Origin: Alphaproteobacteria bacterium
GTDB lineage: Bacteria > Pseudomonadota > Alphaproteobacteria > JANQMY01
Assembly (NCBI GenBank): GCA_028289425.1
Contig: JANQPL010000011.1
Coordinates: 1 to 64,000 of the forward strand
Reading direction: 5' to 3'
DNA: 64,000 bases
Shown here: piece by piece, positions 53,564-64,000 of the stretch
Layout of the letters: each line of letters starts with the position of its first letter
How positions within the stretch are numbered: position 1 is the first letter of the stretch
Notes under the pieces: model-generated
What the model was told of the DNA's origin: nothing
Database searches by the model: none
What the model saw: the letters and a program-made list of their open reading frames with translations, nothing else
Translations under genes and position numbers: made by a program

Positions 53564-54322
53564 ATGAACGCACCGCCGCCCGCCATTGTTGTCGAAAACC
53601 TCTCCAAAACATTTGCTGACCTTAAAGCGGTGGACAACGTTTCCTTTAGCGTTCCCAGGGGTGAAACCGTCGGCCTGTTGGGCGGGAACGGGGCCGGAAA
53701 AACCACCACGATCTCCATGATCCTAGGGTTGGTCATTCCTACCGCCGGGACCATCACGGTGCTTGGTCATTCCATGGCCACGTCTTCCCACCTGGCACGG
53801 CGGCGCATGAATTTCGAAAGCCCCTATGTGGACATGCCCAAGCGCTTGACCGTGCGCGAGAACTTGACGGTCTATGCGCGGCTATATTCCGTGCCCAAAC
53901 CACGTCACCGGATCGGACAACTGGCAGCAGATTTAGAATTGACCGATTTGCTGGATCGCGAATTTGGCACATTGTCTGCGGGGCAAAAGACCCGGGCGGG
54001 CCTTGCAAAGGCGTTTATCAATCAGCCGGACGTTTTGTTGCTGGACGAACCGACCGCGTCGCTGGATCCGGATACCGCCGACTGGGTGCGCAGCTATATC
54101 GAATCTTATCTTGCACAACATAACGCGTCGATCTTGTTGGCGTCCCACAACATGGCCGAAGTGGAACGGTTGTGCAGCCATGTGCTGATGATGGTTCAGG
54201 GGCGCATTGTGGATTCCGGCCGCCCGAAAGATCTCATCTCCCATTATGGCCGCGAGAATTTGGAAGAGGTCTTCCTGGACATCGCCCGTGGTCAGGCGAC
54301 CGTCGCCCCGGTGATGCAATGA
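53564..54322 (+). CDS. ABC transporter ATP-binding protein
   Basis: A 252-residue ATPase: Walker A GGNGAGKTTT, signature LSAGQKTRAGLAKA, Walker B VLLLDEPTASLD, H-loop ASHNMAEVE. The ABC-2 type export family (CcmA/DrrA-like). Start ATG 53564; overlaps the permease gene by 4 bp (ATGA), so both form one transporter. Cargo not known. Confidence 0.92.
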   Translation: MNAPPPAIVVENLSKTFADLKAVDNVSFSVPRGETVGLLGGNGAGKTTTISMILGLVIPTAGTITVLGHSMATSSHLARRRMNFESPYVDMPKRLTVRENLTVYARLYSVPKPRHRIGQLAADLELTDLLDREFGTLSAGQKTRAGLAKAFINQPDVLLLDEPTASLDPDTADWVRSYIESYLAQHNASILLASHNMAEVERLCSHVLMMVQGRIVDSGRPKDLISHYGRENLEEVFLDIARGQATVAPVMQ

Positions 54323-55125
54323 CCGTATTTGGGCTTTCCGTGGAGCGCATCGCCGCCATGGCATTGCGCTATTGGTATTTGCTGAAAGGATCCTGGCCCC
54401 GCATCGTCGACATTGCCTATTGGCCGACAGTACAGATGGTCATGTGGGGCTTCATCCAGACCTTTGTGGCTGAGAAGTCGGGCTTCTTTGCAACCGCGTT
54501 CGGCATTTTGCTCGGGGCGGTCATGCTGTGGGACGTATTGTTCCGTTCGCAGATTTCTTTGTCGATTTCGTTTTTCGAAGAGATTTGGTCGCGCAATCTT
54601 GGGCACCTTATGGTGAGCCCTTTGCGGCCAACCGAATTCATTGCAGCCATGATTGTCATGAGCTTAGTGCGCACGCTGATTGGTCTCGTTCCAGCGACTT
54701 TTCTTGCGATCTGGTTCTTCGGATACTCAATCTATGATCTGGGTTTGGGATTGGTGGCGTTTTTCTTCAGCCTTGCGCTGTTCGGTTGGGCGATTGGGTT
54801 GGCCGTATCGGGCGTCATACTGCGCTTCGGCATGGGGGCGGAGAATCTTGCCTGGGCGTTCACGTTTGGCTTGGCGCCGTTCTGCGGTGTCTACTACCCG
54901 ATTGAAGTTTTACCGGCATGGATGGAAGTGGTGTCGGCCGCCCTGCCCCCGGCATACATCTTTGAAGGCATGCGGGCGGTGCTTATCGAACAAACATTCC
55001 GCGCCGACCTCATCGCCACAGCCCTCATCATGAACGTGTTCTATTTGGCGGGCGGAATCGCCTTTTTTTTATGGATGCTACGCCGGGCCAAAGAGCGCGG
55101 CATGCTGCTGCAGATTGGAGAATGA
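54319..55125 (+). CDS. ABC-2 type permease
   Basis: A 268-residue membrane protein with about six helices. It has RYWYLLKGSWPRIVDI at the N-terminus, the conserved VSPLRPTEFIAAMI and the GLAPFCGVYYPIEVLPAWM loop of the DrrB/NodJ-like group. Translationally coupled to the ATPase by a 4-bp overlap. Substrate unknown. Confidence 0.92.
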   Translation: MTVFGLSVERIAAMALRYWYLLKGSWPRIVDIAYWPTVQMVMWGFIQTFVAEKSGFFATAFGILLGAVMLWDVLFRSQISLSISFFEEIWSRNLGHLMVSPLRPTEFIAAMIVMSLVRTLIGLVPATFLAIWFFGYSIYDLGLGLVAFFFSLALFGWAIGLAVSGVILRFGMGAENLAWAFTFGLAPFCGVYYPIEVLPAWMEVVSAALPPAYIFEGMRAVLIEQTFRADLIATALIMNVFYLAGGIAFFLWMLRRAKERGMLLQIGE

Positions 55126-55148
55126 TCGAACCAGATGAGGCGCAAGCG

Positions 55149-55712
55149 TTAATAGGTTCCGCCCGCCGCCTCGATCAGCTCGATGATCTTGCGGTTTCGC
55201 CCTTCGCGCGCAATCGCCAGCGGTGTTCGGCCCGTATAGTCGGTTGCATTCACATCCGCACCGCCATCGATCAGCTGCTGGATGATCTCCACGTTCTGAC
55301 GGTCTATCGCAATCATCAAAGGCACTTGTCCGGACTCACCCGCAAGATCCGGGTCGGCTTTGAAATAAAGCAGGACATTGATCAATGGCCTATGTTCGCG
55401 CCGGGTCGCCACGACTAGGGCGGTGTTACCTTCTCGGTCCGCTTCATCAGGACGCGCCTGTTGCTGCAACAGAAGCTGTACCATTTCACGCGGATACTTT
55501 TCGGCCCGTGCTGCCTCGACAATCGCTGGGGTGCCGTCGCCCTTTCTTTGATTGGGGTTTGCGCCCGACAGCAATGCCGCGCGCAGATTGTAAAGATCCT
55601 CGTCAACGATCGCTTCCATGAGCGGGCTGTAGCCGAATTGTCCGAAAGATGGCACGGCGAAACTGCCCACCATCAAAACGGCGGCCGCCATGGCAAGAAA
55701 TTGGCGCCTCAT
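55149..55712 (-). CDS. Secreted ankyrin-repeat protein
   Basis: A 187-residue protein with a signal peptide (about 1-24, ending PSFGQ) and four ankyrin repeats: YSPLMEAIVDEDLYNLRAALL, GTPAIVEAA, GNTALVVATRREHRPLINVLL, GQVPLMIAIDRQNVEIIQQLI, GRTPLAIAREGRN. Periplasmic protein-interaction role inferred. ATG 55712 is chosen because it opens the signal peptide. Its stop nearly abuts the ABC permease stop (converging, 23-bp gap). Confidence 0.87.
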   Translation of the reverse strand: MRRQFLAMAAAVLMVGSFAVPSFGQFGYSPLMEAIVDEDLYNLRAALLSGANPNQRKGDGTPAIVEAARAEKYPREMVQLLLQQQARPDEADREGNTALVVATRREHRPLINVLLYFKADPDLAGESGQVPLMIAIDRQNVEIIQQLIDGGADVNATDYTGRTPLAIAREGRNRKIIELIEAAGGTY

Positions 55713-55928
55713 CCGTTTCCCATTCCCTGAATTGATTTGATCGTTTCCGGCTATGGCCATGACCAATCGGCCCCTTTTCGTCCTTTTCAAAGACCCTGCG
55801 ACACTATACCCATGGATTCACGGAACAAATTCCCCAGTTACTGCTGATGATTGCGAAAACCGGCGTTAAGTCAAGATTAGTCCGTAGCGGCGGTATCGGA
55901 AAACGGTGAAGTTATAAGGGCATTCCGC

Positions 55929-56546
55929 ATGCAAACCTTGTCCGGACCTCGACTCTTCGGACTGATTGTCCTCGTGGCGGCGTTGGGTCTCGCGCTGTTT
56001 ACGTTTCTGACAGCATCCCGGGACGGGCCGGTGGCGCAGCAGACCGAAGCCATTCCCATTGGCGGCCCCTTCGAGATGGTGGATCACACAGGCCAAAACG
56101 TTACGGACGAAACCTATCGCGGCAAATTCATGCTGATCTATTTCGGCTTCACCTATTGTCCGGATATCTGCCCCACAGAGCTTCAAGTGGTCTCATCCGC
56201 CCTCAACGGGTTGTCGGAAGCCGAGCTCAACGCCCTGCAGCCGCTATTCGTGACAGTCGACCCAGAACGCGACACGGTCGACGAAATGGCAGGTTATGTG
56301 CGCCATTTTCACGAACGGCTGGTCGGTCTAACGGGCTCACTAGAACAGGTTTCTAGCATGGCGGAAGCCTATCGGGTTTGGTTCAAGAAGACCGCTGATG
56401 AGGACTCAACGGCCGGATATACGATGGAACACACCAACATCGTCTATCTGATGGGACCGGACGGCAAATACCTCGATCACTTCACCTATGCCACCAAGTC
56501 CGACCAAATGGCCGAACGCCTTCGGAAGCATCTGGCCAACAGCTAG
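55929..56546 (+). CDS. SCO family copper chaperone
   Basis: A 205-residue membrane-anchored thioredoxin-like protein. One helix (about 8-28), then the copper site C-P-D-I-C in FTYCPDICPTEL (about 76-87) and the third ligand His in MEHTNIVYLM (about 165). SCO1/SenC delivers copper to the CuA site of cytochrome oxidases. No oxidase genes in the window. It follows a 217-bp gap after the ankyrin gene start and stands alone. Confidence 0.95.
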   Translation: MQTLSGPRLFGLIVLVAALGLALFTFLTASRDGPVAQQTEAIPIGGPFEMVDHTGQNVTDETYRGKFMLIYFGFTYCPDICPTELQVVSSALNGLSEAELNALQPLFVTVDPERDTVDEMAGYVRHFHERLVGLTGSLEQVSSMAEAYRVWFKKTADEDSTAGYTMEHTNIVYLMGPDGKYLDHFTYATKSDQMAERLRKHLANS

Positions 56547-56556
56547 CGCCGACTGG

Positions 56557-56589
56557 GAGCCTTCCGGGGGATCTGCGACCGGGAGGCTC
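56557..56589 (+). terminator. Hairpin after SCO gene
   Basis: An 11-bp stem (one G-T pair): GAGCCTTCCGG (56557-56567) with CCGGGAGGCTC (56579-56589), 11 bp after the SCO stop. No T-run; termination is likely but not classic. Confidence 0.45.
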
Positions 56590-56613
56590 AACACGGGCCG
56601 GCTCCCCCGTGAC

Positions 56614-56642
56614 TTGAAAACTGTCCCCAATTCCTTGATATT
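56614..56642 (+). promoter_or_regulatory. Possible phaZ promoter
   Basis: TTGAAA (56614-56619) and GATATT (56637-56642) with a 17-base spacer, about 70 bp before the phaZ start. The -10 is four of six to consensus. Confidence 0.4.
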
Positions 56643-56654
56643 GCACTGCAGCAA
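56641..56654. promoter_or_regulatory. TGC-rich inverted repeat, possible PhaR box
   Basis: TTGC-ACTGCA-GCAA overlaps the presumed start of transcription of phaZ. PhaR repressors of PHA genes bind TGC-rich inverted repeats of this kind. The assignment is from pattern and gene context only. Confidence 0.35.
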
Positions 56655-56713
56655 TTTTGTAACAGGGGTGCCGCCTACACCGTGGCGTCTCAGCACTCAA
56701 AGAAGGGACGCCA

Positions 56714-57961
56714 ATGCTCTACCATTTGTATGAGCTTAATCGCACCGCGCTCGCCCCATTGCGCTTCGCGGCCGAAGTGGGCCAGGCGAGCTTGCGGCAT
56801 CCGCTCAATCCGTGGTCCTACACCCAAGCCGGCAAGCGCATGGCCGCCGCTCTGGACGTGTTCGAGGGGGCGACCCGGCGCTACGGCAAACCCAGATTCG
56901 GGCTGGACCAAACAATGGTTGACGGCGTCCCCGCGCAAATCACCGAAAGCGTGGTTTGGCGGAAACCGTTCTGCAGCCTTAAGTTTTTTGAGCGGGATCC
57001 GCGGGTTCTGCGCCGCCTCAACCGCGAGATGGACCCCCAAGTCCTGATCGTGGCGCCCATGTCGGGCCACTACGCGACCCTGCTGCGCGGCACTGTAGAG
57101 GCCATGTTGCCCGGCCATGATGTCTACATTACCGACTGGCACAATGCGCGCATGGTGCCTCTGTGGGACGGCAAGTTCGATCTGGACGATTATGTGGACT
57201 ACCTGATCGAGATGCTCCAATTCCTGGGTCCCAACACCCATGTGATCGGCGTCTGTCAGCCTTCCGTTCCGGTCCTGGCCGCGGTTTCGGTGATGGCGGA
57301 AATGGACGATGCCTGCCAGCCCGCCTCCATGACCCTCATGGGCGGGCCCATCGATACAAGACGAAACCCGACTGTCCCTAATGATCTGGCAACGTCGCGG
57401 CCTATCGAGTGGTTCGAAACCAATGTGATCAATCTGGTGCCCTATCCCAATCCGGGCGCCATGCGCCGGGTCTATCCCGGCTTTTTGCAGCTGACCGGCT
57501 TCATGACCATGAACCTGGACCGGCACATCACGGCGCACCAGGACCTGTTCCAACACCTTGTGGAGGGCGACGGTGAAAGCGCAGCCGCCCATCGGCGCTT
57601 TTATGACGAGTATTTGGCTGTCATGGACATGACGGCGGAGTTTTATCTGCAGACCGTGCGCATGGTGTTCCAAGAACACGCTTTGCCCAAAGGGGAATGG
57701 CGGCACCGCGGCGCAAAGATCGACCCGTCCCTCATTAGACGGACGGCTCTCATGACCGTGGAAGGCGAAAAGGACGACATTTCAGGCCTGGGTCAGACGG
57801 AGGCGGCCCACGATCTGTGTAGTGGTCTTCCGGCCTCCATGCGGGAACACTATGTGCAGCCGGGTGTCGGCCATTACGGCGTGTTTAATGGATCGAAATG
57901 GCGCGACGCCATTCAGCCGCGCGTTGCCAAGTTTATCCAGGCACACAATCAGACCCACTAA
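56714..57961 (+). CDS. phaZ: Intracellular polyhydroxyalkanoate depolymerase
   Basis: A 415-residue cytoplasmic enzyme mobilising PHB granules. The nucleophile is Cys in G-V-C-Q-P-S (about 178-183), as in intracellular PhaZ1, and not Ser. Family blocks: MLYHLYELNR at the N-terminus, YITDWHNARMVPL, GVGHYGVFNGSKWR with the catalytic His. No signal peptide. Length matches the family. AAAGAAGGGA precedes the ATG. Confidence 0.95.
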   Translation: MLYHLYELNRTALAPLRFAAEVGQASLRHPLNPWSYTQAGKRMAAALDVFEGATRRYGKPRFGLDQTMVDGVPAQITESVVWRKPFCSLKFFERDPRVLRRLNREMDPQVLIVAPMSGHYATLLRGTVEAMLPGHDVYITDWHNARMVPLWDGKFDLDDYVDYLIEMLQFLGPNTHVIGVCQPSVPVLAAVSVMAEMDDACQPASMTLMGGPIDTRRNPTVPNDLATSRPIEWFETNVINLVPYPNPGAMRRVYPGFLQLTGFMTMNLDRHITAHQDLFQHLVEGDGESAAAHRRFYDEYLAVMDMTAEFYLQTVRMVFQEHALPKGEWRHRGAKIDPSLIRRTALMTVEGEKDDISGLGQTEAAHDLCSGLPASMREHYVQPGVGHYGVFNGSKWRDAIQPRVAKFIQAHNQTH

Positions 57962-58043
57962 CAATTTGATGACCAGGCGGCTTGCCCGAAAGCGCCATTC
58001 TCATTGCAAGGCGGCAGCGAATCAGGTGTGGTGACGCCCTGCT

Positions 58044-58760
58044 ATGGCTTCCACGGTTGAACAAAACTGCATCACCATCGACGGTCAGGACGTTCCGGTC
58101 ACGCTTAAGGCCAATGGCCGTGCGCGGCGCTTCATTGTCCGTGTACATCCAATAACGGGTGAGGTCGCGGTAACCGCCCCGTCGAAATCGTCTTTTCCGC
58201 ATGCGTTGAAGTTCGCCATCAAGGAAAGGCGATGGATCGCAAAGCAGCTTGCGGCGGTGCCCGAGCGTGTGCCCTTCCTGCCTGGTGCCCGCGTTCCTTA
58301 TAAGGGGCAATTGCATCTCATCGAGCATGCGCCCCGCGCCAAAGGAACGGTTTGGCTGGGCGAGGCCGACGGCAAGCCCGCCATCTTTTCATCAGGTGCA
58401 GAACCCCACGTGCCAAGGCGCGTCAAGGATTGGCTCAAGAAGCAGGCACGGCGGGAGCTGAACGAGCTGGTGATGCATTTTGCGGCGGAAATCGGCGAAA
58501 AACCTAAGAAATTGACCATTCGGGACCCGGAAACCCGCTGGGGTTCCTGCGCAACCAACGGGGTCATGAGCTTTTCCTGGCGGCTCATCATGGCGCCCCA
58601 TTTCGTCATGCGATATGTGGCCGCCCACGAAATGGCGCATCTGATCCACATGCATCATCGGCCGACATTTTGGCGGTTGGTGGATACACTTGTCGACGAT
58701 GTGGACCACGCCAAGAACTGGCTGTCCCAACACGGCAGCCAGCTCCACCGATTCGGCTAA
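58044..58760 (+). CDS. YgjP-like (DUF45) metallopeptidase
   Basis: A 238-residue M48-related peptidase. The zinc motif is HEMAHLIHMHH (HExxH about 195-199) with a following HRPTFWRLV; the upstream block is RDPETRWGSCATNGVMSFSWRLIMAP. Cytoplasmic. Function in bacteria is unsettled. ATG 58044 has no clear ribosome-binding site. Convergent with the PBP1A gene (8-bp gap). Confidence 0.92.
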   Translation: MASTVEQNCITIDGQDVPVTLKANGRARRFIVRVHPITGEVAVTAPSKSSFPHALKFAIKERRWIAKQLAAVPERVPFLPGARVPYKGQLHLIEHAPRAKGTVWLGEADGKPAIFSSGAEPHVPRRVKDWLKKQARRELNELVMHFAAEIGEKPKKLTIRDPETRWGSCATNGVMSFSWRLIMAPHFVMRYVAAHEMAHLIHMHHRPTFWRLVDTLVDDVDHAKNWLSQHGSQLHRFG

Positions 58761-58768
58761 GAACTTTT

Positions 58769-60796
58769 CTAATCTGACCCTAAGCCGCGGGCGATACGCG
58801 ACAGCAACCTGTCGAAGAAGGTGCCTTCCTGGTTTTCGGCGGTTTGCCAAGAGGCACCGTCGTCTTGCCAATGATACTCATCCGTGTGGGGAAGATCTCG
58901 CGCGGCATAGGCCGTTGCGGCGGGCGTCATATAGGATTTCCATATGCGGGCCGGCAGTCCGCCGCCGGTCACCCGGTTCATGGGATCGCCATTGTCATTG
59001 CCGACCCAAACACCGGTAATCAAATCCGCCGTGTACCCCACAAACCAAGCGTCACGGAAGCTTTGGCTGGTGCCCGACTTGCCGGCGGCGATCCGGTCGC
59101 CGAGACGCGCGCCGCGGCCCGTGCCGCTGCGCATGGTTTCGCTGAGCATGTCGTTCATCGCGCCCACATGGCGCGGTGCAATCACCTGTCCCGGGCCGGA
59201 CCCCTGGCGTTCATACAGGATCTCGCCATCGCGGGTGCGGATCTCCAAGATCGCATGGGGGAAAACGCCAAAGCCGCCATTGGCAAACGGCACATAGGCA
59301 CTTGTGAGATCGAGCAGGCTGACCTCTTCGGTGCCCAAGGAAATGGAGAGCACCGGGTCAATCTTGGACGAAATGCCCAGCCTTTCCGCGGTTTGGACCA
59401 CCGATGCCGGTCCCACACGGTCAGCGAGTTGAGCCGCCACGGAATTGATCGATTGGCTCAACGCCTCCAGCAGGGTCACCGGCCCTTTGTATTTGTTGGA
59501 GAAGTTCGACGGGCTCCAATTGGCAAAATGCACCGGGCGGTCTTCGAACACATCATACGGCGTATAGCCCTGTTCAAGCGCCGTCAGGTAGACGAACGGC
59601 TTGAAGGCCGAGCCCGGCTGGCGTTGCGCCTGGATGACCCGGTTGAACTGGCTTGAGGAATAGGCCCTGCCGCCGACCATGGCGCGCACCGCCCCGTCCG
59701 TATCAATCGACACCAACGCAGCCTGGGTTGCTTTGGCCGTCGCGCCTTCCTGGTTGAGGTGCTCTTCCACGGCCTTTTGGGCCGCCTGCTGAAACGGCCA
59801 GTGAAGAGTGGTGGTGACAATCAGGTCGTCATGCGACTGGCCCACATAATCCGGAACCAGATCATTCACCCAGTCGACGAAGTATTGAACCGCTTCCACA
59901 TGAGTCGGACCCTGCAGGCTGGGTGCTGCGTCTTTCGCGCGGCTGAAGTCTTCAGAGGTCAGATAGCCCGCTTCTTCCATCGCCGCCAAAACAAGATCGG
60001 CGCGTTCCTGCGCCAGAGAAAGGTTTGTACGCGGATTGTAACGGGACGGCGCTTTCAAGAGCCCTGCCAACATGGCCGCTTCGTTGACGGTCAATGACAG
60101 CGCCGGCTTATTGAAAAACTGTCGGCTGGCCGCCTCCACTCCGTAAGCGCCGGCACCGAAATAGACCCGGTTCAAATAAAGCGTCAGGATTTCGTCTTTG
60201 GTGAAATTGATTTCGAGCCACAGGGCCAAGAGTACTTCTTGGACTTTGCGCTTGACTGTCCGCTCCGGCGTCAGGAAAAGGTTCTTCGCCAGTTGCTGGG
60301 TAATGGTCGACCCGCCCTGCACAATACGCCCCGAGCGCGCATTGGCCACAAGCGCCCGAAAAAGACCGACCGGGTCCACCCCCACATGATTGTAAAAGCG
60401 CCTGTCTTCGGCCGCCATGACGGCTTTGGGCACATGAGGCGACACGTCTTCCAGACGCACCGGCGCCCCGAACAAGACGCCTGTGGAGCCGATGAGATTG
60501 CCGCTCGCATCCAGTACGGTAATCGACGCGGTTTTCGTCTGTGCACGAATATTCTCTAGGGGCGGCATGTCAAGCGCGAAAAAACCGAACATGCCGGCCA
60601 GCGCCACAAGTCCAACAACCCCCAACAGGGCAACCCGGCGGCCTAGCATGCCCAGGAACGCCAAGCGGCGCCGAGCCTTTGCCGAAAGTCGGCGCTTGTA
60701 AAGACGAACGGGAACCTTGCCGCGGGCGGTCGAGCGCGATGCCCCTGACGGCGTGCGCTGTCGGCCGGTCCCTCTGCTTTCTGTACGCTTCACCAT
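58769..60796 (-). CDS. Class A penicillin-binding protein 1A
   Basis: A 675-residue bifunctional peptidoglycan synthase. Basic cytoplasmic N-terminus (about 1-50), one helix (about 53-75), GT51 glycosyltransferase with EDRRFYNHVGVD and GGSTITQQLAKNLFL, then the transpeptidase with S-x-x-K SAFK (about 395), SxN SIN and KSGTS. Belongs to the PBP1A/MrcA type. ATG 60796 follows a basic-rich start. It converges on the YgjP gene. Confidence 0.95.
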   Translation of the reverse strand: MVKRTESRGTGRQRTPSGASRSTARGKVPVRLYKRRLSAKARRRLAFLGMLGRRVALLGVVGLVALAGMFGFFALDMPPLENIRAQTKTASITVLDASGNLIGSTGVLFGAPVRLEDVSPHVPKAVMAAEDRRFYNHVGVDPVGLFRALVANARSGRIVQGGSTITQQLAKNLFLTPERTVKRKVQEVLLALWLEINFTKDEILTLYLNRVYFGAGAYGVEAASRQFFNKPALSLTVNEAAMLAGLLKAPSRYNPRTNLSLAQERADLVLAAMEEAGYLTSEDFSRAKDAAPSLQGPTHVEAVQYFVDWVNDLVPDYVGQSHDDLIVTTTLHWPFQQAAQKAVEEHLNQEGATAKATQAALVSIDTDGAVRAMVGGRAYSSSQFNRVIQAQRQPGSAFKPFVYLTALEQGYTPYDVFEDRPVHFANWSPSNFSNKYKGPVTLLEALSQSINSVAAQLADRVGPASVVQTAERLGISSKIDPVLSISLGTEEVSLLDLTSAYVPFANGGFGVFPHAILEIRTRDGEILYERQGSGPGQVIAPRHVGAMNDMLSETMRSGTGRGARLGDRIAAGKSGTSQSFRDAWFVGYTADLITGVWVGNDNGDPMNRVTGGGLPARIWKSYMTPAATAYAARDLPHTDEYHWQDDGASWQTAENQEGTFFDRLLSRIARGLGSD

Positions 60797-60940
60797 AATA
60801 GGGGGGTTATAAATTCGTTAAGATTAACGGGATGTAAACCAAAGCTGGCGCTTAGGCCGGGAAGTGCCTATGTGTCGACTATGTCAGAATTAAGTCTCAG
60901 GATACTCTCACCCCAGCACACTGTCTGATTTGAGTGATCG

Positions 60941-61582
60941 ATGCCGCCGCCCCGGAACCAAAAAACATCAAAGAAAAGAACGGCTTACCATCATGGGGAT
61001 CTGCGGCGTGCCTTGGTGGAGGCGGGCCTCGCGATCGTCGACCAGGACGGCATTGACGCCCTTTCCCTGCGAAATGCCGCGCGCAAAATTGGGGTCAGCC
61101 AGGCAGCCCCTTATGCCCATTTCAAAAACAAACACGCCATCTTGGAAGCCATCGGCACGGTGGGTTTCAACATGTTGTCGGACTACATGCGGCGTTTTGA
61201 GAAAAAGGCGCGCGATTTGCCCAGCACCTTGACCGCCTATGGCGTAGCCTATGTGAGCTTTGCTGCCGACCACCCCCATCTGTTCAAACTGATGTTCGGC
61301 GCCGAACTTTCTCAACGGGATTCCGAAGAGTTCATTGTGACGGCCGCCAAAGCCTACGAAATGATCGTCGACATCAGCCGGGATTTGTTAGGCGAAGACG
61401 CAGCCGACGAAAGCCACGTCAGCTTGCATGCCATGTACTCATGGTCGGTTGTCCACGGCCTCGCCAATCTGATCGTCGACGGTAAACTGAACGAACCGCT
61501 CACCGAGGCTGGTAGTGCTGCGGCCCTTGCCGAGCAGATGCTTACAAGCAGGCCACCCATCGTCGGGCCGCTCAAAGGTTAG
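60941..61582 (+). CDS. TetR-family transcriptional regulator
   Basis: A 213-residue repressor. The N-terminal helix-turn-helix is LRNAARKIGVSQAAPYAHFKNKHAIL (about 46-71), and the C-terminal domain has the WHG-type HLFKLMFG and W-S-V-V-H-G-L-A motifs (TetR_C_33). Ligand and targets are unknown. The start is ATG 60941. Upstream is 144 bp non-coding, divergent from the PBP1A gene. Downstream is a repeat-rich intergenic region before gyrB. Confidence 0.92.
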   Translation: MPPPRNQKTSKKRTAYHHGDLRRALVEAGLAIVDQDGIDALSLRNAARKIGVSQAAPYAHFKNKHAILEAIGTVGFNMLSDYMRRFEKKARDLPSTLTAYGVAYVSFAADHPHLFKLMFGAELSQRDSEEFIVTAAKAYEMIVDISRDLLGEDAADESHVSLHAMYSWSVVHGLANLIVDGKLNEPLTEAGSAAALAEQMLTSRPPIVGPLKG

Positions 61583-61626
61583 CGTAAGGTTGATTTGGAT
61601 TGGATCACGTTACAGGCCCACCGCTC

Positions 61627-61736
61627 GTCCCGTGTGCTTCGCCGCGGGAAGCGACGCGATGCTAACACGGGACCTATTGATCCTGGAGATCCCGTGTCTG
61701 CAATGCATCACTTAGGTGCTGCGTAGCGCACGGGAT
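61627..61736. repeat. Tandem inverted repeats with a shared CCCGTGT core
   Basis: Two successive hairpin-forming units. The first has arms GTCCCGTGT (61627-61635) and ACACGGGAC (61665-61673), with an inner GCTTC/GAAGC stem. The second has arms ATCCCGTG (61689-61696) and CACGGGAT (61729-61736). The 173-bp gap between the TetR gene and gyrB holds nothing else. It resembles a small BIME-like or palindromic element. Confidence 0.5.
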
Positions 61737-61755
61737 GAGCGCTAACCTAAATGCT

Positions 61756-64000
<2,245 letters not shown>

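Noticed and set aside
56690-57706. A 338-codon minus-strand frame opposite phaZ
   Set aside because: Shadow of phaZ, whose motifs and length are secure.

Overview
This 64-kb window reads as an ordinary chromosomal stretch of an alphaproteobacterium. The support is its gene content: a RegB/RegA redox two-component pair, an ECF11-type sigma factor with a ChrR-like anti-sigma factor, MmcB, an IalB-like protein, an intracellular PHB depolymerase with a cysteine nucleophile, a DUF1223 protein, and a CcmABCD-CcmG (System I) cytochrome c cluster. HldE/HldD and an LpxL-type acyltransferase indicate a lipopolysaccharide-bearing Gram-negative cell. I cannot place the order or genus from sequence alone. 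Genes are dense, many neighbours overlap by 4 bp, and I see no prophage, insertion sequence, rRNA operon or CRISPR array.

Layout. 0-3.4 kb: tRNA-Ala(CGC), YggT, FolD, an aldo/keto reductase and an SDR. 3.4-8.3 kb: a minus-strand operon for a Gld-like ABC-2 exporter (ATPase, permease, GldG, DUF4340). 8.3-8.7 kb: a non-coding stretch holding a candidate structured small RNA. 8.7-16.7 kb: lipid A-type acyltransferase, SNase-like protein, HAD hydrolase, RND/MMPL exporter, ferritin-like protein, MmcB and a degenerate GGDEF/EAL-like protein. 16.8-22.9 kb: hldE-hldD, then the opposing dapF-mtaB-ftsY operon. 23-36 kb: mostly single metabolic genes (dicarboxylate symporter, TesA/YbbA, AKR, ThpR, OmpW-like porin, PhhB, DMT transporter, beta-lactamase-type esterase, quinone oxidoreductase). 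36-42 kb: SpoU methylase, rpoE-chrR, IalB-like, rlmN, argG, DUF1223. 42-49 kb: acnA, a crotonase, ccmABCDG. 49-56.5 kb: MarR regulator with a histone-like tail, Nudix, YciB, regBA, an ABC exporter, ankyrin protein, SCO. 56.7-64 kb: phaZ, YgjP-like peptidase, PBP1A, TetR and the 3' part of gyrB, cut by the window edge.

How the genes relate. Several concern respiration and redox control: the cytochrome c maturation genes, SCO copper chaperone, RegBA, a FixK/FNR-type box near ompW/phhB, and the rpoE-chrR pair usually tied to singlet oxygen. Others serve the envelope (LPS heptose, PBP1A, acyltransferase, RND and Gld-like exporters). Nothing here is convincingly a new multi-gene system. The most unusual items are the candidate small RNA at 8378-8580, the ChrR homologue that seems to lack its N-terminal zinc ligands, the inverted-repeat-rich ompW leader, the histone-tailed MarR protein and a tandem inverted-repeat block between the TetR gene and gyrB.
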